Part shown: one piece after another, positions 44,601 to 54,194 of the stretch
Layout of the letters: each line of letters starts with the position of its first letter
Numbering within the stretch: position 1 is the first letter of the stretch
From: Aquariibacter albus
GTDB lineage: Bacteria > Pseudomonadota > Gammaproteobacteria > Burkholderiales > Burkholderiaceae_C
Direction: 5' to 3'
Assembly: GCF_014145335.1 (NCBI RefSeq)
Contig: NZ_JACIVI010000001.1
Span: forward strand, 1,426,001 to 1,490,000
DNA length: 64,000 nucleotides
Translations under genes and position numbers: made by a program
The notes under the pieces: generated by a model
What the model saw: the letters and a program-made list of their open reading frames with translations, nothing else
Database searches by the model: none
What the model was told of the DNA's origin: nothing

Positions 44601-45125
44601 CTTGGTGAGGGTCTCCTCCGGCGTCTGCACGCCGGGCTCCATGCGGATCAGGTAGGCGATGTCCGACTGCAGGCGCTGGTTGAGGCTGACGATGAAGTCG
44701 ATCGTCCGCACTTCCTCGCGCGGGATGCTGTCGACGAAGGCCTTGAACTTCGGCGTCAGCTCGCCCTTGACCAGGTAGGGCGCCAGGTCGTGCTTGAGAC
44801 CGGCCTCGTAGGTGAAGGGGAAGGTCTCGGCCTCGGGCTCCAGGAAGAAGTCGAAGGGGTTGTAGACCGCCATCTCGGCGACCAGGTCCACCGTGATCTT
44901 GAACTCGCTGGTCTTCTCCGGGAAGACCAGGCGGGCCAGGTGGTTCGAGAAGGGGTCCTGCTGCCAGTTGATGAAGTGCTGGGCCGGCTCGATGCGCAGC
45001 GAGTAGCTCAGCACCGGCGTGCGGCAGTGCGGCGCCGGGCGCAGGCGCACGACCTGCGGCGACAGGTTGACGCGGCGGTCGTACTTGTAGTGGGTGACGT
45101 GGTGGAGCGCGACGTGGATGGCCAA
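41661..45125 (-). CDS. Transglutaminase/DUF2126 fusion protein
   Basis: This 1154-aa protein begins with a transglutaminase-like domain (about 1-300): MAIHVALHHVTHYKYDRRV, then a triad of C180 (SGSCRDSAWL), H229 (DLHAWCEVYL) and D245 (GLDPTSG). The rest (about 310-1154) is the DUF2126 domain, with DVRLTQGGEPTFVAVSDRD, FGQGKWYPGEQLPRWAL and the C-terminal FPINAYEAESRRLARFF. No enzymatic role is known for DUF2126. It is the first gene of the five-gene series, and its start lies 118 bp inside the end of comEC. Confidence 0.93.
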   Translation of the reverse strand: MAIHVALHHVTHYKYDRRVNLSPQVVRLRPAPHCRTPVLSYSLRIEPAQHFINWQQDPFSNHLARLVFPEKTSEFKITVDLVAEMAVYNPFDFFLEPEAETFPFTYEAGLKHDLAPYLVKGELTPKFKAFVDSIPREEVRTIDFIVSLNQRLQSDIAYLIRMEPGVQTPEETLTKASGSCRDSAWLMVQAFRHLGLAARFVSGYLIQLKADVKALDGPSGTEVDFTDLHAWCEVYLPGAGWIGLDPTSGLLAGEGHIPVACTPEPSSAAPVTGAVDECEVSFVHEMSVTRIYESPRVTKPYTDGQWAEVLRLGEQVDAALTAADVRLTQGGEPTFVAVSDRDAAEWNTAALGPTKRNYAVDLVHKLREKYGQGGFLHFGQGKWYPGEQLPRWALTIAWRADRQPCWTDPGLFADERQPAGHGPAEAETFIRHLAGLLGCGGEHIRPGFEDAFYYLWRERRLPVNVDPHDSRLDDELERDRLRRVFEQGLKHTVGWLLPLKREPWDPALQGPRWTSGPWFLRDERLYLIPGDSPMGYRLPLDSLPWAVPGERQAFYDADPFAARSALPEAAALRMQYARASGLAGLGDPMPPAFPAAEAAGFDGPAGEAAGAQCPGSRGEAAAAPGSDPSAARWPQRHESAGWITRTALCVEARNGTLYVFMPPLAALDDYLDLLAALEATARTLAMPVILEGYPPPRDPRLKILQVTPDPGVIEVNIHPAHDWDELVDHTEFLYQAAHEVRLTSEKFMVDGRHTGTGGGNHFVLGGATPADSPFLRRPDLLGSLLTYWHNHPSLSYLFSGMFIGPTSQAPRVDEARNDQVVELEIALNELERQIGLWDQAGGVPPWLIDRALRNVLIDVTGNTHRSEFCIDKLYSPDGPTGRLGLLELRAFEMPPHARMSLAQQLLLRALIAWFWKTPHRGRGATRLTRWGTELHDRFLLPTFVQMDFDDVLAELAEVGFAFDPAWFAPHFEFRFPLIGEVAAAGLKLSLRNALEPWHVMGEEGAPGGTVRYVDSSLERLEVKVSGLNGNRHIVAVNGHALPLQPTGRVGEFVCGLRYRAWQPPSALHPTIGVHAPLSFDVVDSWLQRSLGGARYHVAHPGGRNYETFPINAYEAESRRLARFFAFGHTPGKIDLVPAQPSREFPFTLDLRVRR

Positions 45126-47920
45126 GGCCCTCTCCTCGGGTTTTCGGAAATCGGTCGGTGATCGGCATGGCCGCGGCGGCTTGACACGCCAACGGCCACA
45201 GGCTTTCCATCATGCCGGGCGGCTGTGTCTTCACGACCACAGCCGGCGTGGCAGGCGGGCTCGTTCCCCGGCGGACCGGCAGCAAGTTCCGAGCCATCGG
45301 ACCCCCCCGCCCCCCGGGCCTGCCAGTGCCGCCGCGCCTGCGCACGCCAGCATGTGGCGCCGTCGGGGCCCAGCTGCCAGGCCCCGCAGTGCGGCGTCTC
45401 GATCAGCGCAATGCCGCGGGCGGCCAGGCGCTCGCGCAGCGCCGCGGCCGGGTGGCCATGGCGGTTGCGGTGGCCGGCCTGGGCGAAGGCCGCCCGCGGC
45501 TGCACCGCATCGAGGAAGAAATCGTGGCTGCTCAGGCCGCTGCCGTGGTGGGCCAGCATCAGCCATTCGGCCCGCAGGGCGGGCGGCGGGCCGGCGGCGT
45601 CCGGATCGCCGACGCGGGCCAGGCGCAGCTCCTCGGCCCGGCCGATGTCGCCGGTCAGCAGCAGGCGCTGCGGCTGCGGCAGGCCGCCGGGCAGCTCCGG
45701 CCAAGCCCCCGCCACCCGCAGCACGCAGGAGCGGCCGTTGGACGGTACGGCCGGGTCGGCCAGGGTCGCGGCATCGGGATGCAGCCAGTCGAAGCGCACG
45801 CCATCCCACTGCCAGCCCTGGCCGGCCTCGCAGCGCCGCCAGGGCCAGCCCTGGCGCGTCGCCAGGGCCGCCAGGGCATGGTCGGGCGGCAGCGAGGTGT
45901 GCACGGTACCCGGCGGCAGGCCCTCGATCAGCGCCGCCGCCCCGCCGATGTGGTCGGCATCGCCATGGCTGAGCACCAGCGCATCCAGCCGGCGCAGGCC
46001 CAGGTGGCGCAGCAGCGGCAGCAGCACCCGTTCCCCGGCCTCGCTGTCGGGGCCGAAGCGCGGCCCGGCGTCGTAGAGCAGCGCATGGTGGCGGGTCCGC
46101 AGCAGCACGGCCGAGCCCTGGCCGATGTCGGCGGCGAGCAGCTGCCACGCGCCCTCGGGCAGACGGGCGGGTGCCGGCAGCAGCATGGGCAGCATCAGCG
46201 GCAGGGCCAGGACGCGCAGCCGCAGCGGCAGCGGGGCCACCGCCAGCAGGCCACCGAACAGGCCTGCCGCCACCGCCCAGGCCGGTGCGGCCGGTGCCGT
46301 CCACACCCCGGGGCCCAGCGCCTGGCCAAGGGCCTGCAAGGCCTCCAGGCCGGCATGCAGGCCGCCCAGGCCCCAGGCGGTCAGATCCCACAGCGGCGGC
46401 AGCAGCACGCCCGCCAGGCTCAGCGGCATCAGCAGCAGGGTGACCAGGGGCACGGCCAGCAGATTGGCCAGCAGGCCGAGCGGTGCGAACTGCTGGAACA
46501 GCAAGAGGCCCAGCGGGGCCAGGCCCAGGGTGATGCGGGCCTGGCCGAGCACGGCCGGCCGCAGCGAGCGAGCGGCCGCGCGCAGGGCGGCCCGGCCGCG
46601 TGCGGTGAAGCCTGCGGCGACCGCCACGGGGGCGTCCGCGACGCGACCGGCCGGCTCGCCGAGCATGAGCATCGCCACCGCGCCGAAGCTCAGCCAGAAG
46701 CCCGGCTGCAGCAAGGCCCAGGGGTCCATGAGGGTGACCAGCCAGGCCACGGCGCCGAGCGTGAGCGGCCAGGGCCAGCGCAGGCCCAGGCTGCGCAGCA
46801 GGGTGAAGGCCGCCAGCATCAGCACGGTGCGCTGTGCCGGCACACCCCAGCCGGCCAGCCGCGCATAGGCCAGGGCCGCCAGCAGCCCGCCCCAGGCGGC
46901 GGCGTGGGGCGCGGGCAGCCTCAGCGGGAGGCGACCTGCGCGGGCCCAGGCGCGGCGGATCAGACCACCCGCGAGCCAGGCGAACAGCGTGACATGCAGG
47001 CCGCTGATCGACATGAGGTGCGCGATGCCCGTGTCGCGGTAGAGCGCCCAGTCGCGCCGCTCGATGGCCGCTTGGTCGCCCACGCTCAGCGCGGCGATCA
47101 CCCGGGCCTCGCGTTCACCGGGCCGGGAGGGCAGGGCTTCGGCCGCGGTGGCCGGCAGTTCGCCGGCCCGCGGCGGGGCGCCGACGAGACGGCGGAAGAT
47201 GGCCTCGCGCAAGGCCTCGCGCAGGCTGTCAAAGGCCAGCCCGGGCGCCGGCGCGAGCCGCTGCGGCGGCGGGTGGGGACGCACGCTGCCGGTCGCGCCG
47301 ATGCCCTGCTCGAACAGGGCCAGCTCGCGGTCGGGCAGGCCCGGGTTGGCGAGGGCATGGGGACGCTGCAGCTTCAGGGTCCAGCGCCAGCGCTCGCCAC
47401 TGCGCAGTGGGGGCAGCGGCGGCTCGCCGGGCCAGCGGTTCCAGGCAAGGCTCAGCCGCTGAGGCAGCCGCCGTGGCCGGCCATCGGCCGTCCAGGCCGC
47501 CTCCACCTCGACCTGGAAGCGCCAGCCGGCCGCCTGCGCCTGCGGCAGGCCGGTGATGCGCCCCTGGACCTGCAAGGCCTGGCCTTCGAGGGCTTGCGCC
47601 AGCCGGTCGGCCAGACGGGCCCGGGCACGGAACTCGGTTGCTGCGAAGACGACTGCGGCCATGGCCAGGACAAGCAGCGCCGGAACGAGGGCCCCTGCGC
47701 TCCGGCGGGCCCGGCGCCACGACGCCGAACCTCGGCTCGCCGGGGCGGCCTCGCGCCCCTCGGCCAGGCGCCGCAGGCCGGCGGCCAGGGCCACCGCGGC
47801 CAGGCCCAGCCCCAGGGCCACCGGCCCGCGATGCGGCAGCAGATCGGCCTGCTGGAGCTGCACCGCCGCCCCCGCCAGCCCCGCCAGCGCCAGGGCCGTG
47901 AGCATGCCGGCGGAGGCCAT
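45008..47920 (-). CDS. comEC: DNA internalization protein ComEC/Rec2
   Basis: ComEC forms the inner membrane channel for transforming DNA. The 970-aa frame has N-terminal membrane helices, an OB-fold region, the Competence domain (GIAHLMSISGLHVTLFAWLA, several helices to about 600), and a C-terminal beta-lactamase-like domain with LSHGDADHIGGA and LAHHGSGLSSHDFF. The frame continues about 90 residues beyond the normal end (CWRAQARRHWQARG), overlapping the transglutaminase/DUF2126 gene by 118 bp. That tail may be a true extension or result from a lost stop. The ATG at 47920 is preceded by TACACT at 7 nt. Confidence 0.9.
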   Translation of the reverse strand: MASAGMLTALALAGLAGAAVQLQQADLLPHRGPVALGLGLAAVALAAGLRRLAEGREAAPASRGSASWRRARRSAGALVPALLVLAMAAVVFAATEFRARARLADRLAQALEGQALQVQGRITGLPQAQAAGWRFQVEVEAAWTADGRPRRLPQRLSLAWNRWPGEPPLPPLRSGERWRWTLKLQRPHALANPGLPDRELALFEQGIGATGSVRPHPPPQRLAPAPGLAFDSLREALREAIFRRLVGAPPRAGELPATAAEALPSRPGEREARVIAALSVGDQAAIERRDWALYRDTGIAHLMSISGLHVTLFAWLAGGLIRRAWARAGRLPLRLPAPHAAAWGGLLAALAYARLAGWGVPAQRTVLMLAAFTLLRSLGLRWPWPLTLGAVAWLVTLMDPWALLQPGFWLSFGAVAMLMLGEPAGRVADAPVAVAAGFTARGRAALRAAARSLRPAVLGQARITLGLAPLGLLLFQQFAPLGLLANLLAVPLVTLLLMPLSLAGVLLPPLWDLTAWGLGGLHAGLEALQALGQALGPGVWTAPAAPAWAVAAGLFGGLLAVAPLPLRLRVLALPLMLPMLLPAPARLPEGAWQLLAADIGQGSAVLLRTRHHALLYDAGPRFGPDSEAGERVLLPLLRHLGLRRLDALVLSHGDADHIGGAAALIEGLPPGTVHTSLPPDHALAALATRQGWPWRRCEAGQGWQWDGVRFDWLHPDAATLADPAVPSNGRSCVLRVAGAWPELPGGLPQPQRLLLTGDIGRAEELRLARVGDPDAAGPPPALRAEWLMLAHHGSGLSSHDFFLDAVQPRAAFAQAGHRNRHGHPAAALRERLAARGIALIETPHCGAWQLGPDGATCWRAQARRHWQARGAGGSDGSELAAGPPGNEPACHAGCGREDTAARHDGKPVAVGVSSRRGHADHRPISENPRRGPWPSTSRSTTSPTTSTTAASTCRRRSCACARRRTAARRC

Positions 47921-47927
47921 GCGGGCC

Positions 47928-47933
47928 AGTGTA
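47928..47933 (-). promoter_or_regulatory. -10-like hexamer (TACACT) before comEC
   Basis: TACACT on the minus strand ends 7 nt before the comEC ATG at 47920. The facing gene (RidA) starts 78 bp away. Confidence 0.4.
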
Positions 47934-47998
47934 GGATCGTCGCCGCTCGGCGCCAGGGGGCTCTTTTCCCTCGGACGAGCGAGCTTGGAGAGTCCCCG

Positions 47999-48463
47999 AT
48001 GAGCACCGTTGCGCAACGCCTTGCCGACCTCGGCATCACCCTGCCGCCGCTGGCGATTCCGGCCGCGGCCTATGTGCCCTTCGCGCGCAGCGGCTCGCTG
48101 ATCTTCCTGTCCGGCCACATCGCCAAGCGCGATGGCAAGGTCTGGACCGGCCGCCTCGGCGAGGACCTGGACACCGCCACCGGCGCCGCGGCCGCACGGG
48201 CTGTCGGCATCGACCTGCTGGGCACGCTGAATGCCGCGCTCGACGGCGACCTGGAGCGCGTGCTGCGCATCGTCAAGCTGATGAGCCTGGTGAGCAGCAC
48301 GCCGGCCTACACCGAGCAGCACCTCGTCACCAACGGGGCCTCGCAACTGATGGGCGAGGTCTTCGGCCCGACGGTCGGCGCGCATGCACGCAGCGCTTTC
48401 GGCGTGCCCTCGCTGCCGCTCGGTGCCTGCGTCGAGATCGAGCTGATCGCCGAAGTGCGTTGA
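47999..48463 (+). CDS. RidA family protein
   Basis: This 154-aa protein belongs to the YjgF/YER057c/UK114 superfamily. Some members (RidA) hydrolyse reactive enamine/imine intermediates from PLP enzymes. Landmarks are SGSLIFLSGHIAKRDGKVW and ARSAFGVPSLPLGACVEIELI, close to the conserved RxAVGVxxLPxxxxVEIE end. The ATG at 47999 follows TTGGAGAG. It belongs to a divergent subgroup of about 150 aa with a longer N-terminus than RidA proper (about 128 aa), so the specific role is open. dsbB starts 8 bp later. Confidence 0.9.
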   Translation: MSTVAQRLADLGITLPPLAIPAAAYVPFARSGSLIFLSGHIAKRDGKVWTGRLGEDLDTATGAAAARAVGIDLLGTLNAALDGDLERVLRIVKLMSLVSSTPAYTEQHLVTNGASQLMGEVFGPTVGAHARSAFGVPSLPLGACVEIELIAEVR

Positions 48464-48471
48464 GGGCGGCG

Positions 48472-48987
48472 ATGCCCTCCGCCCTGCACACCCCGCCGCG
48501 TTCGGTCTTCGCGCGCATGCCGCGCGGGGTGCTGGCGCTGATCGCGCTGGCCGCGCTGGCCGCCGTGGGGCTGGCCCTGCTCTCGCAGCATGGCTTCGGC
48601 ATGCAGCCCTGCCCGTGGTGCATCTTCCAGCGCGTGCTCTACCTGGCGCTGGCCGCGGTCGCGCTGATCGGCTGGATCAGCAAGCCGCGCCTGGCGCAGA
48701 CCGCTGCTTCGATGGGGGTGCTGGTCCTGGCCCTGGGCGGCGTGGCTTCGGCGGTCTTCCAGCACAAAGTGGCCGCGCTCGATGCAAGCTGCGCCCTGAC
48801 CCTGGCCGACCGTTTCCTGATGGCCACCGGCCTCGAAACCACCCTGCCCTGGCTCTTCCAGGTGACGGCCACCTGCATGGACGCCGCCGGCTACCGCCTG
48901 CTGGGCCTGGGCTTCGAGGTCTGGAGCGGCGCGCTTTTCGCGCTGCTGGCCCTCACCGCGCTGCGCCTGCTGCTGGTGCGGCGCTGA
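48472..48987 (+). CDS. dsbB: Disulfide bond formation protein B
   Basis: DsbB re-oxidises DsbA and passes electrons to quinones. The 171-aa protein has four membrane helices and the two redox pairs: C47/C50 (QPCPWCIF) and C107/C135 (DASCALTLAD; VTATCMDA) in the second periplasmic loop. The ATG at 48472 gives a short soluble N-terminus; an in-frame TTG at 48460 overlaps the previous stop. dsbA is not in the window. Confidence 0.95.
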   Translation: MPSALHTPPRSVFARMPRGVLALIALAALAAVGLALLSQHGFGMQPCPWCIFQRVLYLALAAVALIGWISKPRLAQTAASMGVLVLALGGVASAVFQHKVAALDASCALTLADRFLMATGLETTLPWLFQVTATCMDAAGYRLLGLGFEVWSGALFALLALTALRLLLVRR

Positions 48988-49000
48988 AGCCTGCGCAGCG

Positions 49001-49022
49001 GCCCTGCGCCATGGCGCAGGGC
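49001..49022. terminator. Bidirectional terminator-like hairpin after dsbB
   Basis: A perfect 22-nt palindrome, arms GCCCTGCGCCA and TGGCGCAGGGC, sits between converging dsbB and a lipoprotein gene. No U-tract is visible. Confidence 0.45.
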
Positions 49023-49035
49023 GCGAGGACAGGGC

Positions 49036-49317
49036 TCAGCGGCTGGCCGCCTGCTCCATGGCCTTGCCCGCATCCTTCAGCGCCTTGCCGACCGATTCGG
49101 CCGCGCCTTCAGCCGCCTTGCCGGCCGCCTCGCGGGCTTCGGCGGCGGCCTTGCCCAGGTCTTCGGCCGCATCCTTGAGCTTCTCGTTCGGACGGCGGTC
49201 GAGGGCGTCGTTGACCTTGTCCTGGGCCTGTTCGATCAGGCCCTCGGGCTTCTTCTCGCAGGCGCTCAGGCCCAGGGTCAGCGGGAGACAGACGGCAAGC
49301 AGCAGCAAAGGACGCAT
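49036..49317 (-). CDS. Small predicted lipoprotein, Ala-rich helical
   Basis: This 93-aa protein has a lipoprotein signal (MRPLLLLAVCLPLTLGLSAC, lipobox LSAC, cleavage before the cysteine). The mature part, EKKPEGLIEQAQDKVNDAL and onwards, is an Ala/Lys/Glu repeat pattern with a rough 11-residue periodicity (DAAEDLGKAAA, EAREAAGKAAE, GAAESVGKALK). It is predicted to be an amphipathic helix or coiled coil, a little like LEA-type or entericidin-like stress proteins. I do not recognise a family. It is convergent with dsbB. Confidence 0.75.
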   Translation of the reverse strand: MRPLLLLAVCLPLTLGLSACEKKPEGLIEQAQDKVNDALDRRPNEKLKDAAEDLGKAAAEAREAAGKAAEGAAESVGKALKDAGKAMEQAASR

Positions 49318-49398
49318 GGCATTCCTCGATGGCGGTGAAGGGACGCAGACCGTAGCACGCAGGCCGTCCGGCGTCGCGCGGGAGGGCGCTCGACCGCC

Positions 49399-50430
49399 TC
49401 AAGCGCCCCAGCCGGCCGCCAGCTCCCGCGTGAGCTGAGCGGCCGGCACGGGGCGGCAGCCGCTCAGGTTCTGTCCGGCCCACAGCGAGGAGAAATCGCT
49501 GCGGCCCCGTGCCTCGGCCGCCGTGCGCAGCGGCGCCAGCGCACCGGTGGCCAGGGGAAAGGCCGGGGCCAGCGGGCTGAGCGGGCCCAGCTCGCGCATC
49601 AGGCGATTGACCAGACCGCGCGCCGGCCGGCCGGTGAAGAGCCGGGTGAGCTGGGTCGGCCCGGGATCAGGCGCCTGCAGCGCGGCGCGGTGCAGCGGCG
49701 TGATCCTCGCCTCCGGACACAGCAGGTAGGCCGTGCCGACCTGCACGGCCCGGGCGCCGAGGGCGCGCGCGGCTGCCACGCCGGCCGCATCGGCGATGCC
49801 GCCAGCGGCGATCACCGGCAGCGGCACGGCCCGCACGATCTGCGGCAGCAGCGCGAAGCTGCCGAGCTGGGTGGACAGATCGTCCGACAGGAACATGCCG
49901 CGATGGCCACCGGCTTCCAGGCCCTGGGCGATGACGGCATCCACGCCGCGCGCGGCCAGCCAGCGCGCCTCCGCCACCGTCGTGGCCGAGGACAGGATGC
50001 GACCGCCCCAGGCGCGGATGGGCGCGAGCAGCGCCTCGTCCGGCAGGCCGAAGTGGAAGCTCACCACAGGTGGCCGGAAGGGCGCGATGCACGCCAGCAC
50101 TTCGGCATCGAAGGGCCGGCGCCCCGGGCCGGCCTCGGCCTGCGCCGGATCCAGGCCGAGCTCCTCGTAATAGGGCCGCAGGGCCTCGACCCAGGCGGCC
50201 TGACGCTCGGCATCCGGCGTCGGCGGCCGATGGCAGAAGAAATTAAGGTTGTAGGGCCGGCCGGCAGCCTGCAGGCGCTGCAGTTCCGCCACCAGGGCGT
50301 CGGGCGCCAGTTGCGCCGCGGGCAGCGAGCCCAGGCCACCGGCCTCGCCGACGGCCAGGGCCAGGCCGGCATCCTGCGCGCCGGCCATGGGGGCCTGGAT
50401 GATCGGCAGATCGAGGGGAAGGGGCTTCAT
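49399..50430 (-). CDS. Nitronate monooxygenase family protein
   Basis: This is a FMN-dependent TIM-barrel enzyme of 343 aa. Landmarks of the NMO family are DLPIIQAPMAGAQDAGLALA, NLNFFCHRPPTP, and the FMN-binding glycine segment IAQGLEAGGHRGMF followed by VIAAGGIADAAG and AVQVGTAYLLCPEA. Family members oxidise alkyl nitronates, which are respiratory toxins; many annotated members are untested. The ATG at 50430 starts MKPLPLDLPI; an ATG 9 nt upstream is also possible. It follows ilvC on the same strand, but the ilvC terminator lies between. Confidence 0.9.
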   Translation of the reverse strand: MKPLPLDLPIIQAPMAGAQDAGLALAVGEAGGLGSLPAAQLAPDALVAELQRLQAAGRPYNLNFFCHRPPTPDAERQAAWVEALRPYYEELGLDPAQAEAGPGRRPFDAEVLACIAPFRPPVVSFHFGLPDEALLAPIRAWGGRILSSATTVAEARWLAARGVDAVIAQGLEAGGHRGMFLSDDLSTQLGSFALLPQIVRAVPLPVIAAGGIADAAGVAAARALGARAVQVGTAYLLCPEARITPLHRAALQAPDPGPTQLTRLFTGRPARGLVNRLMRELGPLSPLAPAFPLATGALAPLRTAAEARGRSDFSSLWAGQNLSGCRPVPAAQLTRELAAGWGA

Positions 50431-50520
50431 CGGGAGCATTCTCCAGGGACGGCAAGCCCGGTCGTGCGGGCGGCTCAGGCCGTGAGCCTGGCTGGGGCTG
50501 CGCACCGGGTCGCCCAGGAA

Positions 50521-50553
50521 AAACGGCCGCGGTCCCCGGGGGGACGGCGGCCG
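50521..50553 (-). terminator. Rho-independent terminator of ilvC
   Basis: A stem of GGCCGC and GTCCCC (separated by one unpaired base) with matching 3' arm is followed on the minus strand by GTTTTTCC. It lies about 35 bp beyond the ilvC stop. Confidence 0.8.
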
Positions 50554-50569
50554 GCCGGGCTGCAGCGCC

Positions 50570-50585
50570 CCGAGGGGCGCGCGGG
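50570..50585. repeat. GCGCCCCGAGGGGCGC palindrome
   Basis: A 16-nt perfect palindrome lies just before the ilvC stop-side terminator. It resembles the core of the larger palindromic element at 51683-51706. Confidence 0.5.
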
Positions 50586-50586
50586 C

Positions 50587-52225
<1,639 letters not shown>

Positions 52226-52406
52226 GGGGCGTCGTCCTGGGCGGGCTCTTGGGGACGGCGGCGGTGACCGCCGGCCTGTGGCCGCGCCGGAAGCGTGAAA
52301 GGGGAGGAACAGGGTCCGCGGACCGGGCGGCGCGACAAGCACGGGGGCCGGCAAGCCCCCTGCCCTCGCGTCGCGGGCGGGCCGCGGTGCTGGGTTCAGG
52401 CGAGGT

Positions 52407-54182
52407 TCAGAGGTCTTCCGAGCCGAGCAGCATCTCGCTGATGCCCTTGCCCGCCTTGACCATGGGCCAGACGTTCTCGGTCGGGTCGGTGCGCACGTCG
52501 AGGAAGACGGTGCGGTCCTTCAGGCGGATCAGCTCCTTCAGGGCCGGCTCGACCTCGGAGGGCTTCTCGATCTTCAGGCCGACGTGGCCGTAGGCCTCGG
52601 CGATCTTCACGAAGTCCGGCAGCGCATCCATGTAGCTGTGCGAGTAGCGGCCCTCGTAGTCCAGCTCCTGCCACTGCCGCACCATGCCGAGGTAGCGGTT
52701 GTTCAGGCTGATGACCTTGACCGGCGTCTTGTACTGCTGACAGGTCGAGAGCTCCTGGATGTTCATCTGGATCGAGCCCTCGCCGGTGATGCAGAACACG
52801 TCCGCCTCCGGTTTGGCGAGCTTGATGCCCATCGCATAGGGCAGGCCCACGCCCATGGTGCCCAGGCCGCCGGAGTTGATCCAGCGGCGCGGCTCGTCGA
52901 AGCGGTAGTACTGCGCGGCCCACATCTGGTGCTGGCCGACGTCGGAGGTGATGTAGGTGTCGGTGCCGCGGGTCAGCTCCCAGAGCTTGTCGACCACGGC
53001 CTGCGGCTTGATGACCTCGTCCGAGAGCTTGAAGCCCAGGCAGTCCTTCTTGCGCCACTCGTTGATCTGCGCCCACCAGGCCGAAAGCACCGAGGACTCG
53101 ATGCGGGTCGGCGTCTCCTTGATCTGGGCGATCAGCTCCTGAAGCACGTCCTTCACGTCGCCGACGATGGGGATGTCGACCTTCACGCGCTTGGAGATGC
53201 TCGAGGGGTCGATGTCGATGTGGATGATCTTGCGCTCGACCGAGGCGAAGTGCTTCGGGTTGCCGATCACGCGGTCGTCAAAGCGTGCGCCAATGGCGAT
53301 CAGCACGTCGGAGTGCTGCATCGTCATGTTCGCTTCGTAGGTGCCGTGCATGCCGAGCATGCCGAGGAAGCGCGGGTCGGTCGACGGGAAGGCACCCAGG
53401 CCCATCAGCGTGTTGGTGACCGGGTAGCCCAGCAGGTCCGCGAGCTCGCGCAGTTCCTTGTGGGCCTCGCCCAGGATCACGCCGCCGCCGGTGTAGATGT
53501 AGGGCCGCTTGGCGCTCAGCAGCAGCTGCACGGCCTTGCGGATCTGGCCGCTGTGGCCCTTCTTCACCGGGTTGTAGGAGCGCATCTCCACCTTGTCCGG
53601 GTAGACGAAGGGGGTGCGGGCCAGCGAGACATCCTTGGGGATGTCGACGACCACCGGGCCGGGCCGGCCGGTGCGGGCGATGTGGAAGGCCTTCTTCAGG
53701 GTCGCCGCCAGGTCGCGGACGTCCTTGACCAGGAAGTTGTGCTTGACGATCGGGCGGGTGATGCCGATGGTGTCGCACTCCTGGAAGGCGTCCAGGCCGA
53801 TCGCGGCGGTGGGCACCTGGCCGGTGATGATCACCATCGGGATCGAGTCCATGTAGGCGGTGGCGATGCCGGTGATGGCATTCGTCACGCCGGGCCCCGA
53901 GGTCACCAGGGCCACGCCGACTTCGCCGGTCGCACGGGCATAGCCGTCGGCCGCATGCACGGCAGCCTGCTCATGGCGCACGAGCACGTGTTCGATCGTG
54001 TCCTGCTTGTACAGCGCGTCGTAGATGTACAGGACGGCGCCGCCCGGGTAGCCCCAGAGGAACTTGACGCCTTCGGCCTGCAGGCTCTTGACGAGGATTT
54101 CCGAACCGTTGGGGTCGGTGGCGGGGGAAGAAGCGGCTTGGGCGCTGGCGGCCCGTTTGACTTCCGCGGCAGACATGTCCAT
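52407..54182 (-). CDS. ilvB: Acetolactate synthase large (catalytic) subunit
   Basis: This ThDP-dependent enzyme condenses two pyruvates to acetolactate. The 591-aa protein has the catalytic E in VRHEQAAVHAADGYARATG, the FAD-domain region (about 220-360), and the ThDP-binding motif GEGSIQMNIQELSTC with NNRYLGMVRQWQ. The N-terminal 30 residues (MDMSAAEVKRAASAQAASSP...) are not conserved; ATG codons at 54182 and 54176 are both possible. It heads ilvB-ilvH-ilvC. A GAGAATTTCTC palindrome and a CATAAT candidate -10 (54328-54333) lie upstream. Confidence 0.96.
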   Translation of the reverse strand: MDMSAAEVKRAASAQAASSPATDPNGSEILVKSLQAEGVKFLWGYPGGAVLYIYDALYKQDTIEHVLVRHEQAAVHAADGYARATGEVGVALVTSGPGVTNAITGIATAYMDSIPMVIITGQVPTAAIGLDAFQECDTIGITRPIVKHNFLVKDVRDLAATLKKAFHIARTGRPGPVVVDIPKDVSLARTPFVYPDKVEMRSYNPVKKGHSGQIRKAVQLLLSAKRPYIYTGGGVILGEAHKELRELADLLGYPVTNTLMGLGAFPSTDPRFLGMLGMHGTYEANMTMQHSDVLIAIGARFDDRVIGNPKHFASVERKIIHIDIDPSSISKRVKVDIPIVGDVKDVLQELIAQIKETPTRIESSVLSAWWAQINEWRKKDCLGFKLSDEVIKPQAVVDKLWELTRGTDTYITSDVGQHQMWAAQYYRFDEPRRWINSGGLGTMGVGLPYAMGIKLAKPEADVFCITGEGSIQMNIQELSTCQQYKTPVKVISLNNRYLGMVRQWQELDYEGRYSHSYMDALPDFVKIAEAYGHVGLKIEKPSEVEPALKELIRLKDRTVFLDVRTDPTENVWPMVKAGKGISEMLLGSEDL

Positions 54183-54194
54183 TTGAGAACCTCT

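Noticed and set aside
38726-45161. Two very long plus-strand frames (987 and 1196 aa) opposite the ATP-grasp and transglutaminase genes
   Set aside because: Composition is repetitive Gln/Gly/Val/Arg without any domain, while the minus strand codes for conserved domains throughout.
45212-47998. Long plus-strand frame upstream of the RidA gene
   Set aside because: The part before 47999 is antisense to comEC. Only the last 154 codons (47999-48463) show RidA conservation.
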